Positions 28,716-37,179 of a stretch of DNA of 64,000 nucleotides are shown here, one piece after another. The notes under the pieces were generated by a model that saw only the letters and a list, made by a program, of their open reading frames with translations, ran no database searches and was not told the origin of the DNA. The position numbers were made by a program, and so were the translations under genes. Every line of letters begins with the position of its first letter. Positions within the stretch are counted from its first letter, which is position 1. The DNA comes from JBAOHV01 sp037045265. Lineage in GTDB: Bacteria > Actinomycetota > Acidimicrobiia > Acidimicrobiales > Microtrichaceae. The stretch is taken from NCBI GenBank assembly GCA_037045265.1, contig JBAOHV010000015.1, positions 164,490 to 228,489 of the forward strand, in the 5' to 3' direction.

Positions 28716-30111
28716 TCACAGCGGCGTTCCCGTCCAGGTGGAGGACGGTAGAGACACCACGAAGCACGCTCCCCCGAGGGGCGAATCATCGACCTCGATA
28801 CGCCCACCGTGCGACTCCGCGACCCTTCGTGAGAGCGCCAGTCCCAGGCCGGTGCCGCCCTGATCGCGGGACCGCCCCTCCTGGAGGCGGGCGAAGCGTT
28901 CGAACACCCGCTCACGCTGGTCGACCGGCACGCCCGGCCCGTCGTCACCGACGCAGACGAGCACCCAGGGTCCCTCCTCGCGGACGCTCACAGCGACGGT
29001 CGACGTGGCGTGGCGTGCGGCGTTGTCCAACAGGTTGCGAACCACGCTGGTGAGCTCGTCAGGGTTGCCCCACACCCGACCGCCGGACACGCCCGACAGG
29101 TCGAGTCGGACACCCGTCATGCGATGCGTCTGGGCCATGACGAGGTCGTCCATGTCGATCTCGCTGCGAGGACCGAGTCGACCCTCTTCGAGTCGAGCCA
29201 TCGCCAGGAGGTTGCCGACCAGATGATCCAGGCGCTCGTCCTCTGCCAACACGATGCGCGCCACCGCCGGCCAGTCGACGTCGTCGGGGTACTGCAGCGC
29301 CGTCTCGAGCTGCGCCCGGATCGACGCCACCGGGGAACGCAGCTCATGGCTGGCGTCCGAGACGAACTGACGCTGGCTCACCGAGGCCGCCTGCAGCCTG
29401 TCGAGCATCTCGTTCATCGTCGTCGCCAACTCGGCGATCTCGTCGTCGACCGGCGGCACCGGAACCCTCGACCCCAGGTTCGTCGCCGACAGCTCGCGGA
29501 CCCTGCGCGTCATCGCACCCACCGGAGCGAGGGTCCGATCGGCGATCATCCATGTCATGAGACCGGCGCCTACGACGAGCACCGGGAGTCCCAGCCACAG
29601 CGCCCCCGTCAAGGTGCCCACGGATCGTTCGATGCCAGCCAGGGGAGAAACCGCGTGCAGCGTGATCGTGCCGCCCCCGACCGTCGCCAGATCGTGGGTG
29701 ACCTCCAGAGTCGCACCGGGGGCGTTCGGTTCTCCCTGTCGTTGGAACAGTCCCAGTTGGCCGGCGGAGTTGATTCCCGGCAGGTAGTCAGGAATGTCGC
29801 CGTCCATGTAGAAGTAGGTGCTCGACAGTGCTTCCTCGGCGTTGACCGTGTCACCGAAGATCTGCTGAGCGGTCTCGTCCATCGTCACCTCACCGACAGG
29901 GGCGAAGAACTCTGCCGGCACCTGGTTGCGTGTGATCGAGTCGGCCATCGAGGTAAGGATGCGCTCGTTGCGGGTCCGCAGATCGTTCACCAGCGTCGCC
30001 TCGACCCAGCGGACCAGCGAGCGCGCCACCGCCCAGCAGGGTCAGACCGACTACGAGCATGACCGACACGGTCAGCCTGAACCGGACCGACCCGGCGACG
30101 CGGTGACGCAT
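28716..30111 (-). pseudogene. HAMP sensor histidine kinase, frameshifted near the N-terminus
   Basis: From ATG 30111 the frame gives a first membrane helix (FRLTVSVMLVVGLTLLGGGAL). A shift near 30018 moves to the frame carrying an extracytoplasmic domain of about 130 residues, TM2 (ALWLGLPVLVVGAGLMTWMI), HAMP, the H-box FVSDASHELRSPVAS, N-box VVRNLLDNAARHA, and G-boxes VGDDGPGVP and GGTGLGLALS. All catalytic motifs are present. It is encoded 77 bases after the response regulator on the same strand and is its likely partner. Confidence 0.9.
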
Positions 30112-30188
30112 GGGCGCGCGAGCAGGTACCCGGGGACGGGGGTCGCGGCGGCTCGCTCGGCGTGTCCACCGCGACCTGCTCCGCAGCG

Positions 30189-30906
30189 TCAGTCACCGGC
30201 ACCATCGACGATCCGGTAACCGACGCCGCGCACGGTCTCGATGTCGCTGCGGTCGAACGGACGATCGATCTTGCGGCGCAGATAGCCGACGTAGACCTCG
30301 ACCACGTTCGGATCGCCCTCGAACCCCGCACCCCATACGTGCTCGAGCAGCTCCTGCTTGGCGACCACCTGGCCGGGCTTGCGCATCAGCGCTTCGAGCA
30401 GCTCGTACTCGCGTGTCGTCAGCGGTATGTCGGTCTCGCCACGCTCGACAGGTGCGGGCGAGTGGATCGAGCACCAGGTCGCCGATCACGAGCGGCTGTG
30501 CCCGGCCGTCGGCGGATCGGCGCATGAGCGCACGGATCCGGGCGACGAGTACGACGAACGAGAACGGCTTGGACAGGAAGTCGTCGGCACCCGTGTCCAG
30601 GGCCTCGGCCTCGTCGTACTCCCCAGACTTCGCCGTGAGCATGAGGATCGGCGTGCCGACACCCTCCTCACGCAGCGTGCGAGGACAGACGCGGTAGCCG
30701 TTGAGCCCCGGCAACATGATGTCGAGCACGACGACGTCGATGTCCTCGTGGCGGGCCCGTTCCAGACCGGTGAGCCCGTCATAGGCGATCTCGACCTCGA
30801 AACCCTCGGCCTTCAGCCCACGGGCAACTCCGTCGGCCAGAGCCACTTCGTCCTCGACGAGCAGGACCTTGCCCATCACGTTCGTGCTGTCGGTGCTGGT
30901 GCTCAC
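30189..30906 (-). pseudogene. OmpR/PhoB-type response regulator, frameshifted
   Basis: The receiver domain has LLVEDEVALADG, the phosphoacceptor Asp in VVLDIMLPGLNG, LTAKS and DDFLSKPFSF. A frame change near 30455, in the linker, leads to the winged-helix effector (REYELLEALMRKPGQVV, VEVYVGYLRRKID, VRGVGYRI) in the next frame. It is the first gene of the two-component pair. The GTG at 30906 begins the open frame; an internal ATG at 30876 (MGKVLLVEDE) is an equally good start. Confidence 0.9.
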
Positions 30907-31078
30907 GACTCGTCGTGTCCTCTCCTACGGGCATCACCCATGGACGCCGTGTGTCGATCAGTTTCTCAGCTCCTGGCTCGAACGCGGTGCTTCGCCGGAA
31001 CGGAACTTCTCAGGAACGACCCGGTTCACTGGGGAGCGGTTCAGGAACGCGGGACCTGGGACGTGCGACGATGGGTCG

Positions 31079-31527
31079 ATGGACGAACTCGACCTGAGCC
31101 CGTTCGAGGAGCGCAACGTCCTCGGTGGCCCGCTCCAGGAGTGTGGAACCGACCCCATGACGGGGTTCTTCCGCGACGGGCTGCTGCAGCACCGGCACCA
31201 GCAGGACCTCGGCAGCCACACGATCTGCGCTGTCGTGACCGCCGAGTTCCTCGCCCACCAGCGCAGCATCGGCAACGACCTGTCCACCCCGATGCCGCAG
31301 TACCGGTTCCCGGGGCTCGTACCGGGCGACAGGTGGTGTGTCACCGCCCGCAACTGGCTCCGCGCCCACGAGGACGGAGCTGCAGCGCACGTGATGCTGG
31401 CGTCGACGCAACGCAACGGGTGCTCGACATCGTCGCTCTCGAGGTCCTGGCCCCCTACGCGGTCGACGTACCCAACGACGCGAGCGCATTGGACCGCGCG
31501 AACGGACCGAGTGGACCTCAGCTGTGA
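31079..31527 (+). pseudogene. DUF2237 family protein, frameshifted
   Basis: The conserved DUF2237 core is clear: NVLGGPLQECGTDPMTGFFR, GSHTICAVVTAEFLAHQ, GNDLSTP and FPGLVPGDRWCVTARNW. A one-base shift near 31407 moves to the frame that gives TQRVLDIVALEVLAPYAVD, the usual end of the family, and stops at 31527. No function is established. The 3' end overlaps the convergent zinc-ribbon gene by 10 bases. Confidence 0.87.
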
Positions 31528-31760
31528 CAGGACCCGCCGCAGCAGCCACCACCACCGGCGACGGGCGCCTGCGGGACCGCGGCGGCACCCGGAGTCGCCC
31601 GCCCGCCGATGGACACCAGGCTCAGGAGCCTGACCGTGTCGTCGTGGCCGTCGGGGCGGGTCGCCGGATCGGATGCCTCGGCCATGGGCCGCTCCACCTC
31701 GAAGGTCGAACCGCAAGGTACGGCACCGGAAGAAACGCGTCTCGCCTGCTCATCAGCCGA
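31518..31760 (-). CDS. FmdB-like zinc-ribbon protein, N-terminus unclear
   Basis: This frame gives CGSTFEVERPMAEASDP, then DTVRLLSLVS and a Gly/Cys-rich end GGGGCCGGSCHS. FmdB-type regulatory zinc ribbons have exactly this CG-x-FEV-x-RPM segment and a terminal CCGGSC cluster. The expected N-terminal MPxYxYRCxxCG is missing: the frame upstream reads without a start or the first CxxC pair. Given the many one-base errors nearby, a frameshift around 31715-31740 is likely. Role unknown. Confidence 0.5.
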   Translation of the reverse strand, partial: SADEQARRVSSGAVPCGSTFEVERPMAEASDPATRPDGHDDTVRLLSLVSIGGRATPGAAAVPQAPVAGGGGCCGGSCHS

Positions 31761-31860
31761 GGCTAGTCGGCCGTATCGGGCGATCCCGACAGCGCCATGA
31801 TGTCACTGCTGTGTCAACGCCGCTGCGTCACCCGCAGGGGCCGACCCGAGGAGCTCACAC

Positions 31861-32097
31861 ATGGGGGAAGCACTGATCATCGACGCCTGCCGGACGCCGC
31901 GGGGCATCGGCAAGCAGGGCAGGGGCGCTCTGGCCCATCTGCACCCCCAGCACCTGGGTCGGACCGTGCTCGAGGCGTTGGCCGAGCGCAACGATCTGGA
32001 CACCGCTGACGTCGACGACGTGGTGTGGCACGAGCTCACAGGTGTGCGAGCAGAGCGGCGACCTCGGCCGCATGTCCGCTCTCGACGGCGGCTACGC
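31861..32097 (+). CDS. Thiolase (acetyl-CoA C-acyltransferase), 3' truncated at an assembly join
   Basis: The N-terminus GEALIIDACRTPRGIGKQG and LHPQHLGRTVLEALAERNDL is typical of acyl-CoA thiolases. A GAGGAG ribosome site lies nine bases upstream. Near 32022 one G is missing from a G-run: the next frame gives GTSSQVCEQSGDLGRMSALD, the expected continuation. The sequence then turns abruptly into an ABC permease at about 32097, before the active-site Cys. About 80 of the usual 390 residues remain. Confidence 0.85.
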
Positions 32098-32104
32098 CCA
32101 GGCC
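32092..32104. other. Chimeric join between actinobacterial-like and acidobacterial-like DNA
   Basis: Reading through in one frame, thiolase sequence (GDLGRMSALDGGY) becomes NitT/TauT-type permease sequence (AIPSNLREVAKAYRF). Neither protein is complete and no fusion of this sort is known to me. Gene families on the two sides also differ in character. It is probably a scaffold or assembly join. Confidence 0.8.
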
Positions 32105-32452
32105 ATTCCCAGCAACCTGCGGGAGGTCGCCAAGGCCTACCGCTTCGGGATCTGGAGCACCGCCTGGAAGCTCTATTTCCCGGCGGTCTTCCCGTTCCTG
32201 GTGACCGGCTGGGTGACCGCCACCGGCGGCGCCTGGAACGCCAGCATCGTCACCGAATACGTGGCGATGAAGGACCAGACCTTCTCCACCTTCGGCCTCG
32301 GCGCCCTGCTGCAGCAGACCACCGACGCCGGCAATTTCCCGCTGCTGACCGCCTGCGCCCTGCTCATGGCCGGGCTGGTGGTGGTGTTCAACCGGCTGGT
32401 CTGGGTGCCGCTCTACAAGCTCGCCGAAACCCGCTACTCGGTGACGAGGTAG
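32098..32452 (+). CDS. ABC transporter permease (NitT/TauT type), C-terminal part
   Basis: About 117 residues remain. AIPSNLREVAKAYRFGIW plus the LYFPAVFPFLVTGWVTATGG segment form the EAA-type coupling loop that contacts the ATPase, followed by GAWNASIVTEYV, typical of nitrate/sulfonate/bicarbonate permeases, and a final membrane helix (LTACALLMAGLVVVFNRLVW). The N-terminal membrane helices are missing because of the join at about 32097. The partner ATPase follows at 32573 across the palindrome. Confidence 0.85.
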
Positions 32453-32466
32453 GACATGCGTTTTTC

Positions 32467-32561
32467 AACACAGAGGCACAGAGACACAGAGCGAATAGGA
32501 TCGGGGCTTCCGCTCCGCAGGTCCGGTCATCTGCTTCTCTGTGCCTCTGTGCCTCTGTGTT
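32467..32561. repeat. Long palindrome built of ACAGAGGC-type short repeats
   Basis: The left arm (about 32467-32491) is AACACAGAGGCACAGAGACACAGAG broken into degenerate CACAGAG(G) units; the right arm (about 32537-32561) is its reverse complement with one mismatch and ends in TTAA. The loop of about 45 bases contains the only other sequence between the permease stop and the ATPase. It may fold as an mRNA stem of about 25 bp between two genes of one operon. No coding potential. Confidence 0.85.
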
Positions 32562-32572
32562 AAGGAATTCCC

Positions 32573-33853
32573 ATGTCCGCTCCCATCTGTGAACTCCGCG
32601 GCATCCAGAAGAGCTTCCATGGGCCCAAGGGCAAGGAGAACCGCGTCCTCGAGGACATCAACCTCAAGGTGCTGCAGGACGAGATCCTCTGCATCGTCGG
32701 CCCGAACGGCAGCGGCAAATCGACCCTGCTGCGGCTGATGGCGGGCCTGGTGGAACCCAACAACGGCGAGATCCGCTTCCACCGGCAGCGGCTGGTGGGG
32801 CTGAATCCCGGCGTGGCCATGGTGTTCCAGGACTTTGCCCTGTACCCCTGGATGACGGTGGAAGAGAACGTCCGGGTGGTGCTGCGGGCCAAGGAGCTGC
32901 CGGAAGCGGAAGTGCGGGCCAAGTCCCACGAGGCGATCCGCAAGGTCGGCCTGGAGGGCTTCGAGGAGGCGTTTCCGCGGGAACTCTCGCGGGGCAGCAA
33001 GCAGCGGGTGGGAGTGGCCCGGGCACTGGCCGTGGATCCGGAAATCCTGGTCATGGACGAGCCCTTCAGCCAGGTCGACGCCCTCACCGCCGAAGCCCTC
33101 CGCGCCGAAATCCTGGACATCTGGGAGGACGCCGAGCGGAATCCCAGCTCGATCGTGATGGTCAGCCACAGCCTGCGCGAGGCGGTGCTGATGGCGGACC
33201 GGATCCTGGTGCTCTCCGGCAACCCCTCCCACATCCGCACCATCCTGCCGGTGCCCCTGCCCCGCCCCCGCAACACCCGCAGCCCCGAGTTCATGGGCCT
33301 GGTGGACAAGCTGCACGACATCATCACCAGCGCGGAGCTTCCCGACGTCGAAGTCAGCGCCCCGAGCATGGCCAACCTCCCCGAGCCGATCGAGCCGCTG
33401 CCCCACGTCAGCAGCCCGGACATCCTCGGGCTTCTGGAGTTTCTCGAAACCCAGAACGGCACCTGCGACCTGTTCGTGGTGGCCAGCCAGACCCATGTGC
33501 CCTTCGAGTCGGTGCTCACCGCGGTGAAGGCCGCCGAGATGCTCGACTTCGTCGACACCCCCAAGCGCAGCGTGAAGTTCTCGCCGATCGGCCAGCAGTT
33601 CATGGCCCTCGACATGGACGCCCGCAAGGACCTCTGGCGGGAGCAGCTTCAGAAGCTGCGCCTGTTCCGGGTGGTGATGGAACTGCTCGATCTGGGCGAA
33701 GGCAAGCTGCGCAAGGAAGATCTCGTCAAGGAGATCGCCACCCGCCTGCCCATGGAGGATGCCGAGGCGACCTTTGAGACGCTGGTGGCCTGGGCCCGCT
33801 ACGGCGAACTGTTCGCCTACCGCGAAGAGGAAGGCGTCATTACGCCCGAGTGA
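32573..33853 (+). CDS. ABC transporter ATP-binding protein (NitT/TauT type) with C-terminal AAA-associated domain
   Basis: 426 residues. Residues 1-260 are the ATPase: Walker A GPNGSGKST, Q-loop VFQDFALYPWM, signature LSRGSKQRVGVARAL (LSGGQ variant with Arg), Walker B ILVMDEPFSQVD, and switch His in VSHSLREAV. Residues about 290-426 are the AAA-associated C-terminal domain common in nitrate/bicarbonate-type ATPases (DILGLLEFLETQNGTCDLF onward). It would power the permease upstream; the substrate is unknown. The last 20 codons with stop are repeated twice downstream. Confidence 0.92.
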   Translation: MSAPICELRGIQKSFHGPKGKENRVLEDINLKVLQDEILCIVGPNGSGKSTLLRLMAGLVEPNNGEIRFHRQRLVGLNPGVAMVFQDFALYPWMTVEENVRVVLRAKELPEAEVRAKSHEAIRKVGLEGFEEAFPRELSRGSKQRVGVARALAVDPEILVMDEPFSQVDALTAEALRAEILDIWEDAERNPSSIVMVSHSLREAVLMADRILVLSGNPSHIRTILPVPLPRPRNTRSPEFMGLVDKLHDIITSAELPDVEVSAPSMANLPEPIEPLPHVSSPDILGLLEFLETQNGTCDLFVVASQTHVPFESVLTAVKAAEMLDFVDTPKRSVKFSPIGQQFMALDMDARKDLWREQLQKLRLFRVVMELLDLGEGKLRKEDLVKEIATRLPMEDAEATFETLVAWARYGELFAYREEEGVITPE

Positions 33854-34208
33854 CCCGCTTCCCCTCGCCCAGGCCACGCTCCCTCCTATCGCGATGCTCG
33901 CGCATCGCTCCCACTCCCGCTTCGCCTTCGGCTCGCGATCGCGGAGTCGGGACCTGGGCCCACTACGGCGAACTGTTCACCACCCGCGAAGAGGAAGGCA
34001 TCATCACCCCCGAATAGACCTCCTCAGCGAGAGCCAGGCAACCGTTCCAGGTTCCTGCATTCGCTCCACCACCACCGTGATTCCCTCCGCGCCGGGGCCC
34101 GACTCCACAGCGCCGCGGACGCTGCTGCGTCACCCGGCGGTCGGGAGGGCCCGCTACGGCGAACTGTTCGCCTACCGGGAAGGGGAAGGCGTCATCACCC
34201 CCGAATAG
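33791..34208 (+). repeat. Triplicated 63-bp gene tail of the ABC ATPase
   Basis: Copy 1 (33791-33853) is the true end of the gene and encodes WARYGELFAYREEEGVITPE plus stop. Copy 2 (33955-34017) and copy 3 (34146-34208) repeat all 63 bases with only substitutions, no indels, and each keeps its own stop. Copies 2 and 3 also share the nine bases after the stop (GACCTCCTC). The spacers (101 and 128 bases) are hairpin-rich; the second contains the 68-bp element shared with the mutS2 locus. The rest of 33854-34377 holds no gene I can support. Confidence 0.93.
34078..34146 (+). repeat. Shared tail-associated element, copy at the ABC ATPase locus
   Basis: Block 1 (34078-34104), a hairpin-forming middle (CAGCG...CGCTG) and block 2, GCTGCGTCACCCGGCGGTCG (34124-34143), lie immediately before tail copy 3. 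Block 2 is identical, and block 1 differs by one substitution and one missing G, from 50783-50851 before the duplicated mutS2 tail. Confidence 0.85.
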
Positions 34209-34377
34209 ACCTCCTCTGCCGCTCAGGCCACCCGCGCCACTCTCCCTCCGATCGCGGTGCCCACGCGCCGCCTTGCCGGATTCCTCCGAGCGCATATCAA
34301 AAAGAACAGGCGAATATTCAAGTCAGCCGACCATGGGGACGATCCGGACGGTGCGCCTGGTGTGCCCGGAGCCGACC

Positions 34378-35559
34378 ATGGGATCCAGCCTTCTCCGCAG
34401 GACTCTGATTCTTTTCCTGCTCTTCGGCCTGGCCATGGGCGTGGTGTTCCCCTTCTACGCCCAGTTCTTCGTGGAGTGGAAACCCGGCCTGAAGCCCTGG
34501 TTCGTGCTCGGCTGCCTGCTGGCCGGCGTCATGATCGGCGTGTTCAACTACGCCATCCTGCACGGGGTCCTGATCCGCTCCCTGGTGCGCCTGTCCTCGG
34601 TGACCTCTGCCATCGGCCAGGGCGACCTCACCCAGACCTGCACCCTGAAAAGCCAGGACGCCATCGGCCGGATCGCCGAGGGCACCAATGCCATGGCCCG
34701 AAGCCTGCGCGGGCTCGTTTCGGAGGTCCACGCCCTGGGGGACCGCGTGCTGCTGACCAGCGGCACCATGGGCCAGGGCATGGCCCACTTGACTGGGCGG
34801 ATGCAGGGCAACGCGGCGGGGGCGGATCAGGTCGCCGAGGCGGTGGAGGACCTGGCCCGCGGCTTCACCTCCATGGCGGAGCATGTCCGCTCCGCCTCGG
34901 AGTCCGCCCAGGTCGCGGCCCGCATCAGTCTTGAGGGGGGCGAAGCCCTGCGGATCACCCTGGAGGCCATGGACGGAATCGAGGCAAGCGCCGCCGAGGC
35001 CCAGGCCGCGGTCGATGCCCTCGGCCAGGTGACCGACCGGATCGGCGTGATCATCCAGGTGATTGCCGACATCGCCAGCCAGACCCAGATGCTCAGCCTG
35101 AACGCCTCCATCGAAGCCGCCCACGCCGGTGAGCAGGGCAAGGGGTTCGCCGTCGTCGCCGAGGAGGTCCGCAAGCTCGCGACCCGGGTCGAGGAGTCCA
35201 GCCAGGAGATCCGCGCCATGGTCGAGCAGTTGCAGTCCCAATCCACCGTGCTGGTGGAGGCCACCCGTCGCGAATCCGAAGAGGTTCGCGAGGGCAGCGC
35301 CCGGGCCCGCAGTTCGCGGAGCGCCCTGGAGGCGCTGGTGCGGCAGGTGGACGACGCCCACGGGCGGATCCGCCAGATCGAGACGGTCAGTTCCACCCAG
35401 GCCGGCCATGTGGCGACCATCAGCCGGCACCTCCAGGGGTTCCGGGAGGTGGTCCACGAGGCCGACGGGGAATGCCTCCAGGTCTCGCAGGGCACCCAGC
35501 GCCTGCTGGAGGAGGCCCGGGACCTGAAGGGCAAGCTGGACCGTTTCAAGGTCGCCTGA
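34378..35559 (+). CDS. Methyl-accepting chemotaxis protein
   Basis: 393 residues. There are two N-terminal membrane helices (LILFLLFGLAMGVVFPFYA; WFVLGCLLAGVMIGVF) with almost no periplasmic loop, then a HAMP-like segment and a long coiled-coil signalling domain with the hairpin tip IASQTQMLSLNASIEAAHAGEQGKGFAVVA in two parts around residue 240-275. Lacking a sensor domain between the helices, it may sense through the membrane or within the cell. I chose ATG 34378 (GSSLLRRTL) with GGAG upstream. Confidence 0.92.
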   Translation: MGSSLLRRTLILFLLFGLAMGVVFPFYAQFFVEWKPGLKPWFVLGCLLAGVMIGVFNYAILHGVLIRSLVRLSSVTSAIGQGDLTQTCTLKSQDAIGRIAEGTNAMARSLRGLVSEVHALGDRVLLTSGTMGQGMAHLTGRMQGNAAGADQVAEAVEDLARGFTSMAEHVRSASESAQVAARISLEGGEALRITLEAMDGIEASAAEAQAAVDALGQVTDRIGVIIQVIADIASQTQMLSLNASIEAAHAGEQGKGFAVVAEEVRKLATRVEESSQEIRAMVEQLQSQSTVLVEATRRESEEVREGSARARSSRSALEALVRQVDDAHGRIRQIETVSSTQAGHVATISRHLQGFREVVHEADGECLQVSQGTQRLLEEARDLKGKLDRFKVA

Positions 35560-35589
35560 TCTGGCGGCTCCTGGACGGACGGAAACCGG

Positions 35590-36579
35590 TCAGCGGTCCA
35601 GTCGCTTGAGGGCGATGCTCAGGAATTCCAGGGGACCGGGGAACAGGCCCATGTCGGCGACCGCGTCCTGGCCCTCCTTGGCCAGCAGCAGGTGCATGAA
35701 CTCATCGACCGCCGGGTCCAGGTTCTTGCCCGGGGCCCGGTTGAGGTAGGCGTAGAACAGCCTGGGCATGGGGTAGCGGCTGCTGGTGACCTGATCCTGC
35801 ACCGGCTGGCGGGCATCGTTCGACTGGTAGGGGATCAGCGGCAGGATCTTGTTGGAGGTGTACCAGGAGGCCATCGGCCCGAAGGCGATGCCGGCGGGAT
35901 CGGTGAGGATGGACTCGGCCAGCGCGGAGAAGTCGTTGCGCGGAATGATGCCGGGCCGGTAGTCGCCATCGAGCATCACCGCGGTCTTGAAGGCCGAGCG
36001 GATGGCCGCGCCCTCTTCGCGGGCGTAGGCGTTGATGGTGCGCTTGGACAGTTCGCCGCGCACCCCGAGGTCGCCCCAGGTGCGCGCGGGCTCCTTCGCC
36101 CCACCCTTGAGGTCCTTGGAGAAGATGGCATCGAGCTGTTCCATGGACAGCGAGGAGATCGGATTGTTCTTGTGCACGAACACGATGATGGCGTCCAGGC
36201 AGACCGGGATCCGCATCGGCATGTACCCGAACTTGGTGCGGAAGGCCTGGGACTCGTCGTTGGTCAGTTCCCGCGCCGAGAGGATCAGGCTGCGGGTCCC
36301 GCCGAGCAGTTCCTTCACCGCCTCCTTGCTGACCTTCGGCTGGTACAGGATCGACGCTTCCGGGTGGAAGCGCCGGAACACCCGGTTCCATTCGTCGCCC
36401 AGATCGGCGAGCGTGTCCGAGCCGGGAACCTCGAGCACGCCCTTCACCTGCACCTTGGGAACGTAGCGCGGCAGGGTGTCCGACACCTTCGAACGGTACT
36501 GGATCGATTGGGCCTGCAGCATCGCTGGAACGGCAGCAAGCACCGCGGTCACGAGCAGGAAGCGGCACAGGAGGTTCAT
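35590..36579 (-). CDS. PstS-like phosphate-binding (PBP superfamily) protein
   Basis: 329 residues with a signal peptide (LLCRFLLVTAVLAAVPAMLQA). The fold is that of PstS-like binding proteins: VPGSDTLADLGDEWNRVF at the start of lobe 1 (ligand loop GSDTL), ARELTNDESQAFRTKFG, then VHKNNPISSLSMEQLDAIFS, a hallmark of the family. It would bind phosphate or a similar anion in the periplasm; no Pst permease is adjacent. It is convergent with the chemotaxis receptor. Confidence 0.85.
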   Translation of the reverse strand: MNLLCRFLLVTAVLAAVPAMLQAQSIQYRSKVSDTLPRYVPKVQVKGVLEVPGSDTLADLGDEWNRVFRRFHPEASILYQPKVSKEAVKELLGGTRSLILSARELTNDESQAFRTKFGYMPMRIPVCLDAIIVFVHKNNPISSLSMEQLDAIFSKDLKGGAKEPARTWGDLGVRGELSKRTINAYAREEGAAIRSAFKTAVMLDGDYRPGIIPRNDFSALAESILTDPAGIAFGPMASWYTSNKILPLIPYQSNDARQPVQDQVTSSRYPMPRLFYAYLNRAPGKNLDPAVDEFMHLLLAKEGQDAVADMGLFPGPLEFLSIALKRLDR

Positions 36580-36767
36580 CGGTCAGCCTCGGAGAGGGAT
36601 GGATCGGACGGGTGCCAACGATTCAGAAGCGGGGATGGACTCCGGGATGCCGGAAAGCCGCGCGACCCCAAGTGAGCGGGTGCTAATGACCCCGCAGTCT
36701 TGTAAGATTCAGCGTAGTGAAGAACCTCTCTTCCTACCACTGTATTGTGCCGCCCCGAAGGATGACC

Positions 36768-37124
36768 ATGCCGGTTCGACGCAGCATCGCCCTCTGCCTG
36801 GCCGGAGCACTGGCCTTCCCTGCCTGGACCGAGGAGAAGAAACCGCTCCCCGCGAAGCACGCCAAGGCCGGCGTGACCTGCCACGACTGCCACCAGAAGG
36901 AGAACCCCGCCAAGGCGGCGGTGGCGGACGACTCCTGCAGCGTGTGCCATGGCGACTATGCCGCCATGGTGGCCTACACCAGGCACCTCAGCCCCAACCC
37001 CCACAAGCCGCCGGCCGGCAAGCACCCGGCCCAGTCCCCCTGCGTCGACTGCCACCGCCAGCACCGGCCGCCGGTGGTCAAGTGCGTGGAATGCCATCCT
37101 GACTTCAAGATGAAGGCACGGTAG
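36768..37124 (+). CDS. Periplasmic tetraheme c-type cytochrome (copy 1)
   Basis: 118 residues with an N-terminal signal peptide (SIALCLAGALAFPAWTEE). Four CxxCH heme sites are seen: CHDCH, CSVCH, CVDCH and CVECH, with extra His residues (PAKHAK, TRHL, NPHK, GKHP) as likely distal ligands. The size and pattern match the tetraheme domain of flavocytochrome c / cytochrome c3-type proteins. It is probably a periplasmic electron carrier. The AAGGA at 36758-36762 supports ATG 36768. The next gene is a close paralogue. Confidence 0.92.
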   Translation: MPVRRSIALCLAGALAFPAWTEEKKPLPAKHAKAGVTCHDCHQKENPAKAAVADDSCSVCHGDYAAMVAYTRHLSPNPHKPPAGKHPAQSPCVDCHRQHRPPVVKCVECHPDFKMKAR

Positions 37125-37179
37125 GTCTTTGCGGACCGGAGGGGCCGCCCTGGCCCAGACTGGCGACACTCATCCAGGG

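Noticed and set aside
32000..32500. Horizontal transfer as the reason for the change of gene content
   Set aside because: Two genes are cut at exact points with no integrase, tRNA or direct repeats at the joins; an assembly chimera explains this better.
33759..34208. Open frame running from inside the ABC ATPase into the third tail copy
   Set aside because: It is out of frame with the ATPase until the last copy and mostly low-complexity; I treat the region as repeated tails, not a gene.
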